Below are positions 12,401-25,856 of a stretch of DNA of 64,000 bases, piece after piece. Positions within the stretch are counted from its first letter, which is position 1, and each line of letters begins with the position of its first letter. The DNA is from Glebionis coronaria (lineage: Eukaryota; Streptophyta; Magnoliopsida; Asterales; Asteraceae). The notes beneath the pieces are model-generated. The model ran no database searches and was not told where the DNA came from. It saw nothing but the letters and a program-made list of their open reading frames with translations. The stretch covers positions 1-64,000 of the forward strand of contig JANFOE010000055.1 in NCBI GenBank assembly GCA_025667525.1. The letters run 5' to 3'. The translations under genes and the position numbers were made by a program.

Positions 12401-13490
12401 TTTTAAGAATTGTTGCTTGGTTATAATTGCCTTGTTGTGATGGACCCGCGTTATTTTGATTAAAAAAATTGTTGTTTAACGCACTCACATTCGACGTTTG
12501 GCCATCCGTAGCCGCACACTCGTAATAATTATGAGGTCCACCACAAAACGTACACGAAACCTCAACCGCTTTCACCGTAGCGGGAGCGTCTTTCTTTTGC
12601 ATCTCAACGAGAAAAGACGTAAACACATTCGTCAACTTATCGACTTTCGCATCAACTCTCTCAATGTCGCGATTAGAACTACTAACATTGGCGACATTGG
12701 AAACACTCGGTGCGTTGCGGAGTTGGTAAACCTTGGATCGGTTTTCGATAATTATCAATGCATCTTTCGGAGTCTTACACAAAAAGTTGCCACCGGCGGC
12801 GGAATTCAACGAGTCTTGTTCGTGAAAATTAAGACCGTTGTAAAACGTATCGATTTGGTGCAACTCGGAAAAACCATGGTGAGGACATTGCCTAAGCAAT
12901 TCCTTAAAACGATCCCACGCGTCTCTAAAAGATTCATTCGGTTTTTGCTCAAACTTCGTAATTTCATTCTTGAAAAACGTTGTCTTAGACGGTGGGAAAA
13001 AATAATTAACGAACATGGAAACGAGATCCTTCCATGTAACTATGGAATTAGGTGGCTCTTTCTCGTACCAATCCTTGGCGGCACCATCGAGCGAGTACGG
13101 AAAAAGCATAAGCTTGACGACATCGGTGTCGACGTTCTTAAACTTGCTCGTGGCTAAAAGAAGATCAAAATTCCGAATATGGTCGTGAGGATTATCGGCT
13201 TCACGACCTCGAAACTTCGTAGCTTGGATTAACGAAAGCATTCCGCTATTAATCTCAAAATTCTCCGCCTCGATAGCGGGAATTACGATCGCGTCTCCAT
13301 AACCCTCGGTGGGCGCTTGGAGCAATTCCATCATCGAACGATTGTCGGCCATCTCCTCTACGGTTTCTTCAACAACGATATTAGGAACGTCGGTTTCTAA
13401 TTCTCGTCTACGTCGTCGATTCCTTCGATTACGATTGCGTCGATTCGAAGCTTCGCTAGAATTGGAATAGTCCTTCGATCGAGTGCGCAT
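12321..13490 (-). CDS. gag: Element 1 gag polyprotein (Retrotrans_gag, zinc knuckle)
   Basis: 389 codons from an ATG (MRTRS). An Arg-rich N-terminus (~20-35) is followed by the capsid domain (about 80-250) with the signatures DGAAKDWY, YFFPPSKT and ESFRDAWDRF typical of plant Gypsy gag. Near residue 320 is a zinc knuckle CX2CX3HX4C (CTFCGGPHNYYEC), shorter than the classical CX2CX4HX4C. The last ~30 residues are off-frame: the true Asn/Gln-rich tail continues in the next frame. Gag would form the particle that packages element RNA. Confidence 0.88.
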   Translation of the reverse strand: MRTRSKDYSNSSEASNRRNRNRRNRRRRRELETDVPNIVVEETVEEMADNRSMMELLQAPTEGYGDAIVIPAIEAENFEINSGMLSLIQATKFRGREADNPHDHIRNFDLLLATSKFKNVDTDVVKLMLFPYSLDGAAKDWYEKEPPNSIVTWKDLVSMFVNYFFPPSKTTFFKNEITKFEQKPNESFRDAWDRFKELLRQCPHHGFSELHQIDTFYNGLNFHEQDSLNSAAGGNFLCKTPKDALIIIENRSKVYQLRNAPSVSNVANVSSSNRDIERVDAKVDKLTNVFTSFLVEMQKKDAPATVKAVEVSCTFCGGPHNYYECAATDGQTSNVSALNNNFFNQNNAGPSQQGNYNQATILKTETIFKEIINKEIFRIKIKVIIKVVV

Positions 13491-14323
13491 GCACTAAGAG
13501 TAGAATGGGTGGTAGCAAAGAAGATTCTTTTTGTGGTTTTTTTGATTTTTCAATTTTTTTTGGTTTTTTGATTGTTTTTTATTTTTTTTGGATTTTCGTT
13601 GTATTACGTAGACACAAATCTACAAATCTCTCCTCGAATCGACTTTCTCGATTAAAGGAGCCTCAAAGAATGAAAACGATCACGTGGAGTGAACGTTCTC
13701 GATGACTTTAGAACGTTGGTGGAACACCAAAACGTTCAAGAGGGTTTAATCTTGAAAACACAAGAAAATATAATATACATAGATAATACTTGGGCGGCAA
13801 ACCCTCGATTAGCCCTCTTTCTCAAAACACGCACAAGCAAGCGGGGGAAACGAGGCGGCGCTAAGCACTTAAGAGCCTTTTTCCCTTAGGTCGTGAAATA
13901 CAACCGCCTTATACCCACCTTATAGTTTGTGTTAATTGAAATTAAGCCTCACAAAAGTATTTATCTATTTTGCCTTTAAACTTTTGCTTTAGATTCGAAT
14001 ACAATGATCGAGTGATGAAATCCCGAATCAAGGTTGCGTTTTCACGCTTTTGGAGTACTTGTATATTTATTGTTCTTACGTAGTACAATATAGTAATGAT
14101 ATATTCACAAGAAAAACGAAAACCAATATATCTACAATATAGTAAAGATTGATTTGTGTTTAATTTAGGAAAACTAAACACGATTTATTTGGATATTATA
14201 ATATAATAATGAAAAATAACAAAAATGAGTATGTACGATATTCACGCTTTTAAAAAAGAATGAAAAGCAAAAACGCACTACTCACACAAACACGATACTA
14301 ATAGTAATGGCACACTAAACACC
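13491..14323 (-). other. Element 1 untranslated leader
   Basis: Lies between PBS and gag start, has no credible ORF, and contains a T-rich stretch at 13540-13600. It is where packaging and dimerisation signals would sit. Confidence 0.6.
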
Positions 14324-14341
14324 TCCCCGGAAGCGGCGCCA
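14324..14341 (-). other. Element 1 primer binding site (tRNA-Asp type)
   Basis: The minus strand reads TGGCGCCGCTTCCGGGGA five bases after the LTR, close to the complement of a plant tRNA-Asp 3' end (TGGCGCCGTTGCCGGGGA) with two mismatches. Confidence 0.75.
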
Positions 14342-14346
14342 AAAAT

Positions 14347-17300
14347 TGATGTAGGTTTTTATATACAAGTCTTAGGAAAGACGAGTATAAATGCGGTAAG
14401 TATTAATCGACACGATTTAGGAAAACCGTGAAGACGAATAAATTCCAAGTTCATTCTCGAAGGAGATGTGTGTATTAATGTGCCAATATATAAAATAACA
14501 ATGTTTGGATTAGTGACGTTTTTGGTTTAGAAAGAGAAAAATTAAAGACGAGCTACGACTACGATTTAAACTACGACGTTGACGTAAAACGCGAACGTAA
14601 ATACGAAAAACGTGACGAAATTAAAAATAAAACCTAAAACCTAATTAAAAGTTTAAACTAAGTCTTAAATAATATAAATAAGAATAAAAATCCAACAAAT
14701 ATATTTTAAAACCTTTTATTAATTAAATATTCAATTTTTAATGCTAATTAAAGCCCAAAAATTAAATATAATTAACAAAATGCCCAAAATATTATTTTAT
14801 TGAACTAATAAATCACTTATATTATTTAAAGACTAAAAAGTACTTTTTCTAAATTTTCAAAACTATTTTCCTATTTTTAAATCACTAAAAACTATTTTTA
14901 AACTAAAATAATCATAAAAAAATAATAAAATAATGCCAAAATTAATTTAACAATTTTAAAAATCCTAAATTACCCTAATGAACAGTAGAAAATTGAAAAA
15001 GTTTGAAAAATGTAAAAATTCGCACTAAAAGACAAAACAGATTAATAAATAAACCCTAATTAAACTAATTTAATTATAAAAATAATTAAAAAGTGAACAG
15101 TGAATATTTTTTAAACTAAAAACCTTAAAATATTTTTCTAAGTCTAAGAAAATTTTTAAATCTGAAAAATATTACTTTTTTACACTAAATGACAAAATCA
15201 GAATAATTAAAAGTAATTAAAAATGCAATTAAATGTGATAAATAGCAAATGAACAGTAACACCAAAATAAACTAAACTGAAAAATAAGAAATTAAAAAAG
15301 AAAAATAATGGAAAAAGTTTGAAACCCTAATTCCTAAATTTAACCACTAAAGACAAAAAAGTAAGAACTTGATAGTGGCACTTGCTCACTATCTGTCTTT
15401 TAGTGTAGCAGGGGAAACTCTCACACTAGCAGTGGGAACCTTGTTCCCACTGACTGAACAAAAAAACAAGGTCTGGTGCTTTTGGAGCTTGTAGCTTCTA
15501 TGATTTTAGGTTTTACTTGTAAACAAGGGCACCCCCACACTCATGGAAGTGTGGGGAGTCACAATAAACAAGAAAAAGAGCAGGTTATTCACAAAAATCA
15601 CACACAAATTACCCTAATAGGGGACTGTAATACAGAAAAGTGGCTGTGGGTGTTGGTTGCTGGTGCAATTGGCACCTAGGGTGAGATTTGGCTTACCAAA
15701 TCTTCACAAATGCCCAAACCAATCACTACAAACTGGTCTAAAACCCTAGATGCTCCTAATAACTAACAGATTACAAGCTCTTAACCCAAAAATTACAAGA
15801 ACAACTCTATTTTAAAGCCTACTGGTTATATTAGCTGTTTTTACCCAAGAGTGAGCATACAAACTTCTGGAATAACCTTAACAAACAAACACAAGGCACT
15901 AAACAAGACTTAAAATACCATAATAGAGATGTCTAAGTGGATTTTAACACAAGAGGTTGCCAAACTCTTGCCTTAATACCCAAATCCAAACACCCCCTTA
16001 AATACAGAAATGGAAATTTAACAAATCAAATGCTAGCAAATCAAAACCAAACTGAAATAAATTACTTCTAACATGCATACCAAGCCTAAAGCAACATAAT
16101 CAAACAGGAAAATCAACAAATAAGCAGTCAAAATTCACAATCACATAAATCACATAATAAGACTCAAAAACTTGACCAAATGGGGTTCAAAGCCCTAACT
16201 TGGCTGACTGCCTTCCAAAGGGCTTGTGAGAGAGCTTTTATGGCTTATGGAGTGTAGAGAGAGCCTGCTGTAGGAATCCAAGAGGAACCTAGGCTTTAAA
16301 TATCTTCAAACAAAGGAAAAATTGGAAATGGAATGATGGATGCTTGTCACTTTATGAACCTGCACACAAACAACCAACAAGAAGACAAACTTCAAGTTGA
16401 ATAAGCTTGAAGCCAATAAGCTTGTCAGGCTTATTGGTGTTAGCTTATTTAACAGTAAGTGAATAAAGAAAATCAAAGGTTTGGAAAAAAATCTTGAAGA
16501 CTGAATTTAATGGAAAATTCTTTTTAAACTAATCTAGAAAATCAGAAACCACTTCAAAATCAACAAGCTAAGTTAAGCTTCCACTTTCACTTCCACATTA
16601 CCTTAGCTAGAAATTTTGAAGCAATTCTTTAAAAAACGTCACTTGGACAATTTCTTAAACCAATTATCTAATTTGAAAACTTATACTAACTTGCATAAAA
16701 AAGTGAATGTTAACTAGAAAAGCAGTAAAATTGGAACAGAATTTATAAAAAACTGAATATTTTCATTTTCATTAATCATATAAAGTTTTTACAAAAATTG
16801 GAACAAGCAGAATGGGACACAACTCGTCCCATTTTATACTACTCTACCGATCCTTCTAGAATTACAAGAAAATACTAAACCCTATTAATGAAAATTCCGA
16901 ATCTGCCCTTCAATTTGAATTCTTCAAACTCTTGGTCAAAAGATCCATGTGGGATGCCAGGCTGCTTGAATGTATCTTGTTCGCTCATTAAGTCCTTTGG
17001 GAGCAAGGAATGGATCAAAACCGTTGATGGAGTCAAAAGATTCGAACTTTGCCTTTTTTGTTGAAGCAGGGGACATGGGGGGGGGGGGCTACTGGAGTCA
17101 CGGGAGAAGTGAAGTGGATGTGGGTTTTGATTAGGACATCTTAAATCACCATTCTGGATGTTTTGGGGTAAAACCCCCTTGGTTTGTATTAGATTGGGAT
17201 TAGGGTTGCTTGTTCATAAGTGTGTGAGTAAGTGTGTGTTTAATCAGGAAAGGGAATTAAGCATGTGTTACCCGCCTGTTTATATTAATAAAATATAAGT

Positions 17301-17942
17301 CTAAAAGTTAAAAACAGGTTTAGTGGGTGTGTTGACTGGGGAGTTGACTTGGGCTTGGGTTTTGGGCTTGGTCGGGTTTGGATAGGGTAGGGTCGGGTTT
17401 GGTTGGGTTTCAAGTGGATATGGGTTTAATTTTTGGCAAGAGGGCCCCCTGGACTTCCTAAATGTCTTCACTTGAAGTCTAAACAGCCATTAACTCTATT
17501 CCCTTTGTTAAAACTTTAGGTCACTTGTCATTTTTGGCACAATTTATCTAGCAAACTTATAACAAGGACCATATGTGTTCATTTAGCATTCTTCAAGGAC
17601 CATTCTTGTACACTCTTGAAATATTAGGGACCCACATGCAATAAATGAGAATTGCAAGGGTATAATATGACAAGTCTTCCAAAGTAGAGGGACCAAAGTT
17701 GCCAAATCTTCAAACTTCAAGGACTTGATAGGAAAATCATGATTCGGGTCCGGTTCTTTGTGCGGCTTCGTTTCCCGTGTTCGTTTTTGCTTGATTCCTT
17801 TGATCTTTCGGTGAATTCACGATATTCGTATTTGAAATACACAATGAACAAATACAAGCACATATATGGGTATTTTGATGATATTTTAAGCGTTTTAAGC
17901 CCGATTTGGACGATGAGACTATGTATAAATACAGTCTCATCA
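14347..17942 (-). repeat. Element 1 right (5') LTR
   Basis: 3596 bp, near-identical to 4200-7781. Differences are mainly single bases plus small indels (for example a longer G run near 17080 and an insertion near 17225). It ends CTCATCA and is followed by the duplication gcgat (17943-17947). Confidence 0.92.
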
Positions 17943-17947
17943 GCGAT

Positions 17948-18955
<1,008 letters not shown>

Positions 18956-18969
18956 TCATCCCCATCTAA
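18956..18969 (-). other. Element H polypurine tract
   Basis: The minus strand reads TTAGATGGGGATGA directly before the LTR. Position and purine content fit a PPT. Confidence 0.65.
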
Positions 18970-19230
18970 CAAGGATCTTTGTCCCGAAGATCAATTCGCC
19001 TTATGGTCTGGTTTCTTGTTCAATTTGAACAAATGCGGACATTTCTTCCACATTTGAACTTCTTTTTCCCAAGTAAACTCCGGTCCACGCCATAAATTCC
19101 ATCAGATCTTGACAATAGGGATCCGGCTTTGATTTAATTGCTTCACCTCCTTATCCATGATCTCGACGGGTTCCTCGATGAAGTGCAACTTGTCATCGAT
19201 TTTAACTTCATCCATTGGAATAATGAGTTC

Positions 19231-20290
19231 TTATCGGACAAACACTCCTTTGGGTTCGACACATGAAAAGTATTGTGGATTTCCTTGCAGCTCCCGAGGT
19301 AATTCAAGTGTATATGCTTCCGGAGCTACTCTTGGTATAATCTCAAAAGGTCCAATATAACGGGGACGTAACTTCCCACACTCTCCAAAGCCAAAGCGTA
19401 TATCACCTTTCCATGAAGATACATTTAGCATAACCTTGTCACCTACCTCGAATTCCAATGGTTTTCGTCTCCCATCGGCATAAGTTTTTGTTAACAATGA
19501 GCGGCAAAAAAATCGATTTTTGATTTGTACAATCATCTCAGTAGTCTCATGAACCAATTCCGGCCCGGTGAGTTAGGCATCCCCAACATCACTTCAATAT
19601 ACTGGTGATTGACATTTCCTAACCATAAAGAGTCTCGAAAGGTGCGACTTAAATGCTATCGTGCTAACTATTACTGTAGGAGAATTCTGCCAATTGTAAG
19701 TGCTTATCCCAACTACTACCAAAGTGTTACACACAAGTACGTAAGATGTCTTCCAATGTTAAATTGTCCTTTCACTTTGATCATCAGTTTGAGGATGATA
19801 AGCCGTGCTCATATCCAAATTTGTCCCCAATGATTCTTGAAGGGATCTCCATAAATTTGATGCGAAACGACTATCACAGTCTGAAATGATAGATATGGAA
19901 ACAACGTGTTTACAAACAAGTTCCTTCAAGTAGATAAGATTAAGTCTCTCCAACTTGAAATTTTCATTTATCGGAATAAAGTGGGCTCATTTGGTCAATC
20001 GATGCACAATCATCCAAATAGAATCAAAACCAGATGGAGTCTTTGGAAGCATGGAAATGAAGTCCATGGTAATACGTTCCAAATTCCAGATAGGAAATTC
20101 AGATTGTTGAAGTAGTCCAGATGGCTTTTGATATCCAGCCTTAACCTTAGCACATGCCAGACACTTGCTACATATATTGCAATATCCACCTTCATGTTCG
20201 ACTACCAGTATAGCTTCTTCAATTCAGGATACATTTTATCCGACCCCAGGATGAATGGAACATTTGGACTTGTGAGATATCAACATAATT
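19231..20290 (-). pseudogene. Element H integrase remnant
   Basis: In minus-strand order: a zinc-binding part with [17 protein letters not shown] (about 20130-20180), the catalytic core with [21 protein letters not shown] (about 19765-19800) and a preserved SDCDSRF block, then the C-terminal part (19231-19557) with EVGDKVMLNVS and LRPRYIGPFEI, which is standard in chromovirus integrases. Several frame changes separate the blocks. DDQSERT replaces the usual DGQSERT. Not functional. Confidence 0.8.
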
Positions 20291-20303
20291 AGATTTCTCA
20301 ATC

Positions 20304-20890
20304 TTACAAATAATGGTAACCATACTCGTCCCCCCTTAGATATTTTGTACCATCGGATCTAGCTTCAAAGGGTTCACCTTCACCACGAAAGTTTTTAGAT
20401 TTAGTATTTTCAGACTTCATAGCTTCAGCTTGTGCTTTTCGAATATGTTCTAGTAAATCATTATGTACCGTTAGTATTAAAGCACACACTCGGAGAGGTT
20501 TGTCCCTTTCCTTCCTGCTTAACGCATCAGCTACCACATTTTCTTTTCTAGCTTGATAACGAATTGTACAATCGTAATCACTCAAAAGCTCGATCCATCT
20601 ACGTTGCCTCATGTTTAGCTCTTTTTCATCCATAATATACTATAGACTCTTATGATCGGTGAATACCGTACACTTAGTTCCATACAGATAATGTCTCCAA
20701 AGGCGAAGAGCAAAAACCACCACGCCCAATTCCAAGTCATGGGTGGTGTAGTTTACCACATTCTTCCTTAGTTGCCTAGAAGCATACGCAATAATCTTTC
20801 GCTACATCAAAACAGCCCCAAATCCTATAAGAGACGCATCACAATAGACAATGAAATCCTCGCTACCCTTAGGTAATGACAAGATTAGCG
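20304..20890 (-). pseudogene. Element H RNase H remnant
   Basis: Contains YCDAS (near 20850), [11 protein letters not shown] (near 20770), TDHKSL (near 20650), then [19 protein letters not shown] and [10 protein letters not shown] in an open frame 20304-20633. This order is diagnostic of the Ty3/Gypsy RNase H domain and tether. A stop lies between TDHKSL and the open frame. Confidence 0.78.
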
Positions 20891-20899
20891 CACAACACA

Positions 20900-21439
20900 A
20901 TTTAAGCTTCAACGTTTAAAATGCCTCCTCTTCATTCTTAGAATAAATCAGAATATCGTTGATGAACACAATCACGAATTTGTCAAGATACGGCTTGCAC
21001 ACGCAGTTCATTAAATCCATGAACAAAGCCAATGCATTGGTCAAACCGAGAGGCATAACTAGAAACTCACAATGACTATAACGAGTCCTAAACGCGGGTA
21101 ACGATTCTCAGTCGTTAGCTTATACAGCTTTTGGTAATCGATACACATACAGAACGAACCATCTTTCTTCTTGATGAATAGCACAGGAGCTCTCCAAGAT
21201 GACGAGCTCGGTCGAATAAAGCCTTTCTCGGACAATTCTTGCGATTGTTTCGATAATTCTTTCATTTCAGATGGTGCTAAACGATATGGCGCACGCACCA
21301 CAGGTGCAACACCAGGAATAAGATTAATATGAAAATCAATTTGCCTTGGTGGCGGAAGTCCGAGTAGTTCTTCAGGAAATACATCAGGAAAATCGCGCAT
21401 GATAGGAACATTATCAATTCGCCTTCTTTTTAGATTCAA
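20900..21439 (-). pseudogene. Element H reverse transcriptase with internal deletion
   Basis: The open frame 21059-21439 reads through [46 protein letters not shown] and CIDYQKL to ENRYP, then jumps directly to sequence that should lie some 40 residues further on ([11 protein letters not shown] in another frame). The missing part holds the first catalytic Asp motif. The later YxDD motif reads FIND, losing a further Asp. The enzyme is dead twice over. Confidence 0.8.
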
Positions 21440-21499
21440 CTTCGGTCACTTGAGCTAGAAATAATTCACAACCTCTTCCTATGTATTTTCGGACCTTAA

Positions 21500-21670
21500 T
21501 ACACAAAAGATCTTAATCTAGAATTATTCTTGTCGCCTTTGATAACCAAAGTCTTACCATTTAAGGGAATCCTAACTTTTCTCACCACATAGGATAGACG
21601 CACTATACCGAAATAACCAATCCATCTCAACTATAACATCAAAACTTTCGGCTTTAGTAATGACTCTTGG
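21500..21670 (-). pseudogene. Element H protease C-terminal remnant
   Basis: The minus strand reads SFDVIVEMDWLFRYSAS, corresponding to the FDVILGMDWL block at the end of chromovirus protease, then a linker to RT. The active-site DSG part is missing, apparently lost in a deletion that also took most of gag. Confidence 0.6.
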
Positions 21671-21975
21671 ATCTTGTTGTGCCTACACTTCCCAATTGAT
21701 AGGAAGCTCCACGGGTGTTTAACATTTGGGAATTCTTTTTCAATTGAGGGCACATCTAGTCCATTCGCGCCACCAACTCCGTTTCTAGAACCATCCGCAC
21801 TATCAGAATCACTTGCTCCACCCAAACTACCAGCCATACTAGAGCCGCCAACTCCATCATTCATGTTTTCCATGATTTTAGTCAAGGATGCAGCAATGTG
21901 TTCATTAATGACTTGACGCATACGTGCCTTAGTCATATATATTTGGCTGATTGATTGTGATACAACGCAATTCAA
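21671..21975 (-). pseudogene. Element H gag N-terminus remnant
   Basis: An open frame whose likely start is the Met of MTKARMRQVINEHIAASL. It is followed by a Gly/Ser-rich linker and then runs out of frame where the gag core should begin. The position directly upstream of pol supports a gag start; sequence evidence alone is weak. Confidence 0.4.
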
Positions 21976-22977
21976 ATGATAATGAGTATTAATTCAATGA
22001 TTGCATTACGACAATTACGAATAATCAAAAGGAACAAGGGATTTAGAAAGGAACGAATGATTTTAGAAGAAACAGGCAAGGAAAGATAAAAGAGAACAAA
22101 TAAGGAAAGATAATCAACAAAACAATGTAGAATTTGAAAACAAAGATAATCATTTCATTAATCACAACTAGTACAAGTTTTATTGTCATGCATTATAGAT
22201 TATCATTGTCTAATGCTATACAACTTAAAAATACTAGTTCTACTAACTAATGTCACAGTTTAGCTAGTGATTTACAAATGACACTACATATGATAAGATA
22301 ATTAACCAAGAGTTTGTAGGTGATCTATGTGGCTAGGAAGACTCCCCGGTCCCACTAGAAGAAGATTTCTTCAATGTTTTTTTCGGGACGCTCGACACCC
22401 TCCTAAATGGGCGGCTTAGAAAAAGCCCCAACACGAACCATCACATGATTATATAATAAGAGGAACAAGACAAAGAATAAGTCAAGCAACAAATTTTATT
22501 CGTGCAAACTTCATATGCTTAAGCCCACATGTTTATAAGCCCTTATTTCCATGGGTCGACGAAACCTATGCAGTTTTCCTTATTTGATCATCTTCGGTTA
22601 ACACAAAAGATCAAGAAATTCTGGTGATATGGTACGGCAATTTAGTAGGCATGTAAATGACGTACCAATCAATACAAATTCCTTGCGAACAACAAATATA
22701 ATTTCAGGAAACATGTTTCAAAAACAGTAGGAAGTCGAAGATGAATGAGAACGAAGAACTATGCTACTAAACAATATAAATGGATCGATAATTCAAGATT
22801 AAGAGTCATGGAATCAAAATCTTTGAAACCAAATAATTATCATTGGGAATATTACCCATTTGGTTAGGATCATAGAAATCCAAAACTTAGTTAAACTAAG
22901 GAATAATGGCATTTAGTTTGGGAATGGCTTCGTGACAATCTACGTCATAATAATACCTTGTAACAATGAATAATAAA
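21976..22977 (-). other. Element H leader region, no gene
   Basis: AT-rich with no protein. It lies between gag start and the target site of the solo LTR. A GC-richer patch at 22340-22440 has no assigned role. Confidence 0.4.
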
Positions 22978-23670
22978 ACCTTTGATGTGTCGTGGATAAT
23001 ATATGTTAATTAGATACGTTATACGGTAAATTAGAAAATTACCTTTAGGAAAAAGTAATTGACTAAAATTACCAAAGACGAATTTAATTAAACACGATGA
23101 TGAACCAAGTTCGTTGTACACGAAGATCGAGGGAATTTGAGACGTTTTACTTCGATTTGGACAATTGATTTGAATGGTTTTTCGGTTTTTAAACTAAAAT
23201 TACTCCTACAAGTTAAAGTCCTAAAGTGCATGAATCGTACCCCGTTTAATCTAAAAACAATTATTTAGAAATTAAAGCTATTTAAAATTTAAAATATTAA
23301 ATAAATCTATTTGAAAATTAACTATTTAATTAAAATAACTTTAACACTATTTAAAAATATATATATGAAACTATTTTATTTAGAATCTAAATTAATTAAA
23401 ATCTAATTATTTAAAAACTAATTAAATCTCTAAAATTAATTAAACTTTTTTTTATTCTTTTTATTATTTATTTTATATATTTATTTTTATTTATTTATTT
23501 ATTTTTAAAACTTTATAAAAGTAAAATTAAAAAAAACTAATATTAAAATTTAATAAAACTGAAAAACTTGTATTTAAACCCCTAATAAAAACTGACAGCT
23601 TAATTTTTTTTTTTGGTAAAGGGTTGCCCCGGTAAATATATTAACCAAAAAAGCGTTGAGCGTACAAAGG

Positions 23671-23692
23671 AATGTGGCTGAAGTACCACATT
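23671..23692 (-). ncRNA. LINE 3' UTR stem-loop (LINE A copy)
   Basis: On the LINE strand AATGTGG, an 8-base loop, then CCACATT. The same hairpin lies at the same place in all six LINE copies (24921-24942, 45165-45186, 46774-46794, 51009-51030, 61958-61979), with paired changes in two of them. It is a candidate RT recognition structure. Confidence 0.6.
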
Positions 23693-24109
23693 AACCACAA
23701 GCTACAGGCAGCTTGTTAACAATTGGTTAAACAACACCAAAAAAAAACTAATACTAGATCACTCTTCTACAATAAGACATAAATGCAACATTAGCAAAGA
23801 CCATCAAGAAAAAATCTTGAAACCACGCGACCATCTCTTCATTCCAACAGCAGCAAAATGGGAGCATAGGATCCAAGTAAGGCCGCCTCCTTAAAAAATT
23901 CCTTTACGAGAAAAACCCAATGGGAAAAACCCCGCAAAGGAAAAAAGAGTACCACCCTTACCCGGCACTCCCATCATGATCAATACACATCTTAGGGATC
24001 TTCCAATCTTCAAGAATCACTAACGACGCCGAAGAAATCTTATTAAATTTAAAAGTAATTAGCTTAAACCGAACCGTGTCGCAGATAGAACTCACAAGCT
24101 TAGCTACCG

Positions 24110-24860
24110 TCAAATACTTCTTGTTAAAAAGTCTATTTTTCGCTCCCGCCAAAGAAAGTAAGTCGAGGCCGCTAACACAACTCGAGTAATAATACTAATA
24201 ACCGTACAGCCCTTAGCCAAGGGTGTGATAAACGCCACAATGTCACTCATCCGAGGAGGAATATTTTGCATACCACACCTATCTCGCAATTGTAACCATA
24301 CCTGAGTAGAATAAGAACATTCAAAGAAAATATGATTATGCGAGTCAGGAACCTGATTACACATGGGGCACATAAGGGAAGATAGATCAACATTAGGACC
24401 AACATCCCATTGCTTAAGGCGATCTTGCGTCTTCAATTTCTGCTTCATTACTAACCACAAATGGATCGCATGTCTAGGAATACAATGTGGAAACCAAACA
24501 ACATTAAACCAACCAACATTATTAGCCCTCACTCGTATAGACTCCCATGCAATAGCCATAGAAAACGGTCGGAGACTACCATTATGGTCCCGCCAAACCA
24601 TACTATCACTACGGTTATCACAAAGCATAGGAACTGGAATAGACACAATATTCGGGAATCTATCATACCAATCCGACGGCCATCTCCAAGCTCCATTCAG
24701 GATTAAGTCCTTTACCTTGTCCGATAACGCAAACCCTGACCGATTAATATGTTGAACCGAAATAGTATCCCGAATCGGGCATTCAGCAGCCCATTTATCA
24801 AACCACATAGAAGTATCTCTACCATCATGGATTTGGTGCCAAAAAAACGGACGAATCATT
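24110..24860 (-). pseudogene. LINE A ORF2 C-terminal part (zf-RVT)
   Basis: An open frame of about 249 codons. After WFDKWAAECPIRD it carries the zf-RVT signature: CIPRHAIHLWLV, KTQDRL, CPMCNQVPDSHNHIFFECSYSTQVW. These are the Cys/His residues of the zinc-binding domain that follows plant L1 reverse transcriptase. It breaks off near RRERKIDF, a few tens of codons before the usual end. Confidence 0.85.
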
Positions 24861-25856
24861 TTTTTTGGTAAAGGGTTTCCCCGGTAAATATATTAACCAA
24901 AAAACGTTGAAGTACAAAGGAATGTGGCTAAGATACCACATTAACCGCATGCTACAGGCAGCATGTCAACACGTGATTATGTCATGGCATAAACACAAAC
25001 TAATCTAGACTACAATGCAAGTAAACTAGAAAGAAACCAAGATGCAAACATGAAGTCACACATTGTCTTCAGCTTCCACCAACAGCACGACATGAGCAAA
25101 TGATATCCAAATGAGCCTGCCTCCTTAAAAAACCTTGCCAAAGAAAACCCAGTGGGAAAAACCTTGGACAAGGAAAAAAGAGTACAACCCTCACCCGGCA
25201 CTCCCATCATGAAGAACTCTAGAGCTCGACACCCTCCATTTGTCAAGCAGCAAACTCGACCTGGCAAACAACTTCTTAAAACGAAATGAAATCAAATTCA
25301 ACCGAATAGTATCACAAATAAGATGAACAATCTGATCAACGGCCAACAGCTTTGTCTTGAAAAGTCTTGAATTCCATCCATATAAAGTACGCAGTAGCAG
25401 CCAACACAAGACGGGCAAGGATGCTAGGACAAGACTTTCCCTTAGAAATTAGAATAACATAGGCTAAAATATCATCAATCCGAAGGGGGATGCTATCCAT
25501 ATCACATAGGCCCCGAACCTTAGACCAAACCTACATAGAATAAGAACATTCAAAGAAAAGATGGTCCTGAGAATCCGGCACCAATTTACACAATGGACAC
25601 CGTAGAAGGCTTAGATCCACCAAAGGGCCAACATCCCATTGCCTAAGCCGATCTTGTGTCTTCAATTTTCTTCTAACCACTAACCACAAGTGGATAGAGT
25701 GACGAGGAATACAATAAGTAAATCAAACAACATGATACAAATCAACCATCAAAGCCCTATCCCGAATAGAGTCCCAAGCTAAAGACACTGAAAAAGGATG
25801 TAGAACCCCATTTATATCCCGCCACATCAAATCATCATCCTGAGCATCATTAAAAT
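24861..25856 (-). mobile_element. LINE B: short 5'-truncated LINE nested in LINE A
   Basis: The poly-T start and the same 3' end as LINE A lie directly after GGACGAATCATT (24849-24860). That word returns at 25857-25868 as target-site duplication, after which LINE A coding resumes. About 1.0 kb long. The minus-strand coding remnant starts near LMWRDINGVLHPFS, continues through CIPRHSIHLWLV and CPLCKLVPDSQDHLFFECSYS, and has several stops. Confidence 0.88.
25200..25850 (-). pseudogene. LINE B zf-RVT remnant
   Basis: The CX2C...H...C zinc-binding core (CPLCKLVPDSQDHLFFEC) is intact, but stops fall before FTYCIPRH and after FFECSYSM, and the C-terminal 70 residues are out of frame. It is closely related to the same region of LINE A. 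Confidence 0.75.

Larger units (their letters stand above)
4200..17942 (-). mobile_element. Element 1: non-autonomous Ty3/Gypsy LTR retrotransposon (gag-pro only)
   Basis: LTRs 4200-7781 and 14347-17942 start TGATGTAGG and end ATCA on the plus strand. Both flanks carry the 5 bp duplication gcgat (4195-4199, 17943-17947). The PBS next to the right LTR and the PPT next to the left LTR put transcription on the minus strand. The internal 6.6 kb encodes gag, an aspartic protease and an acidic ORF, with no RT, RNase H or integrase. The LTRs differ by only about 2% by eye, so insertion is fairly recent although the coding part is broken; it was presumably mobilised in trans. PBS, protease type and long LTRs suggest the Athila/Tat side of Gypsy (inference). 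Confidence 0.9.
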
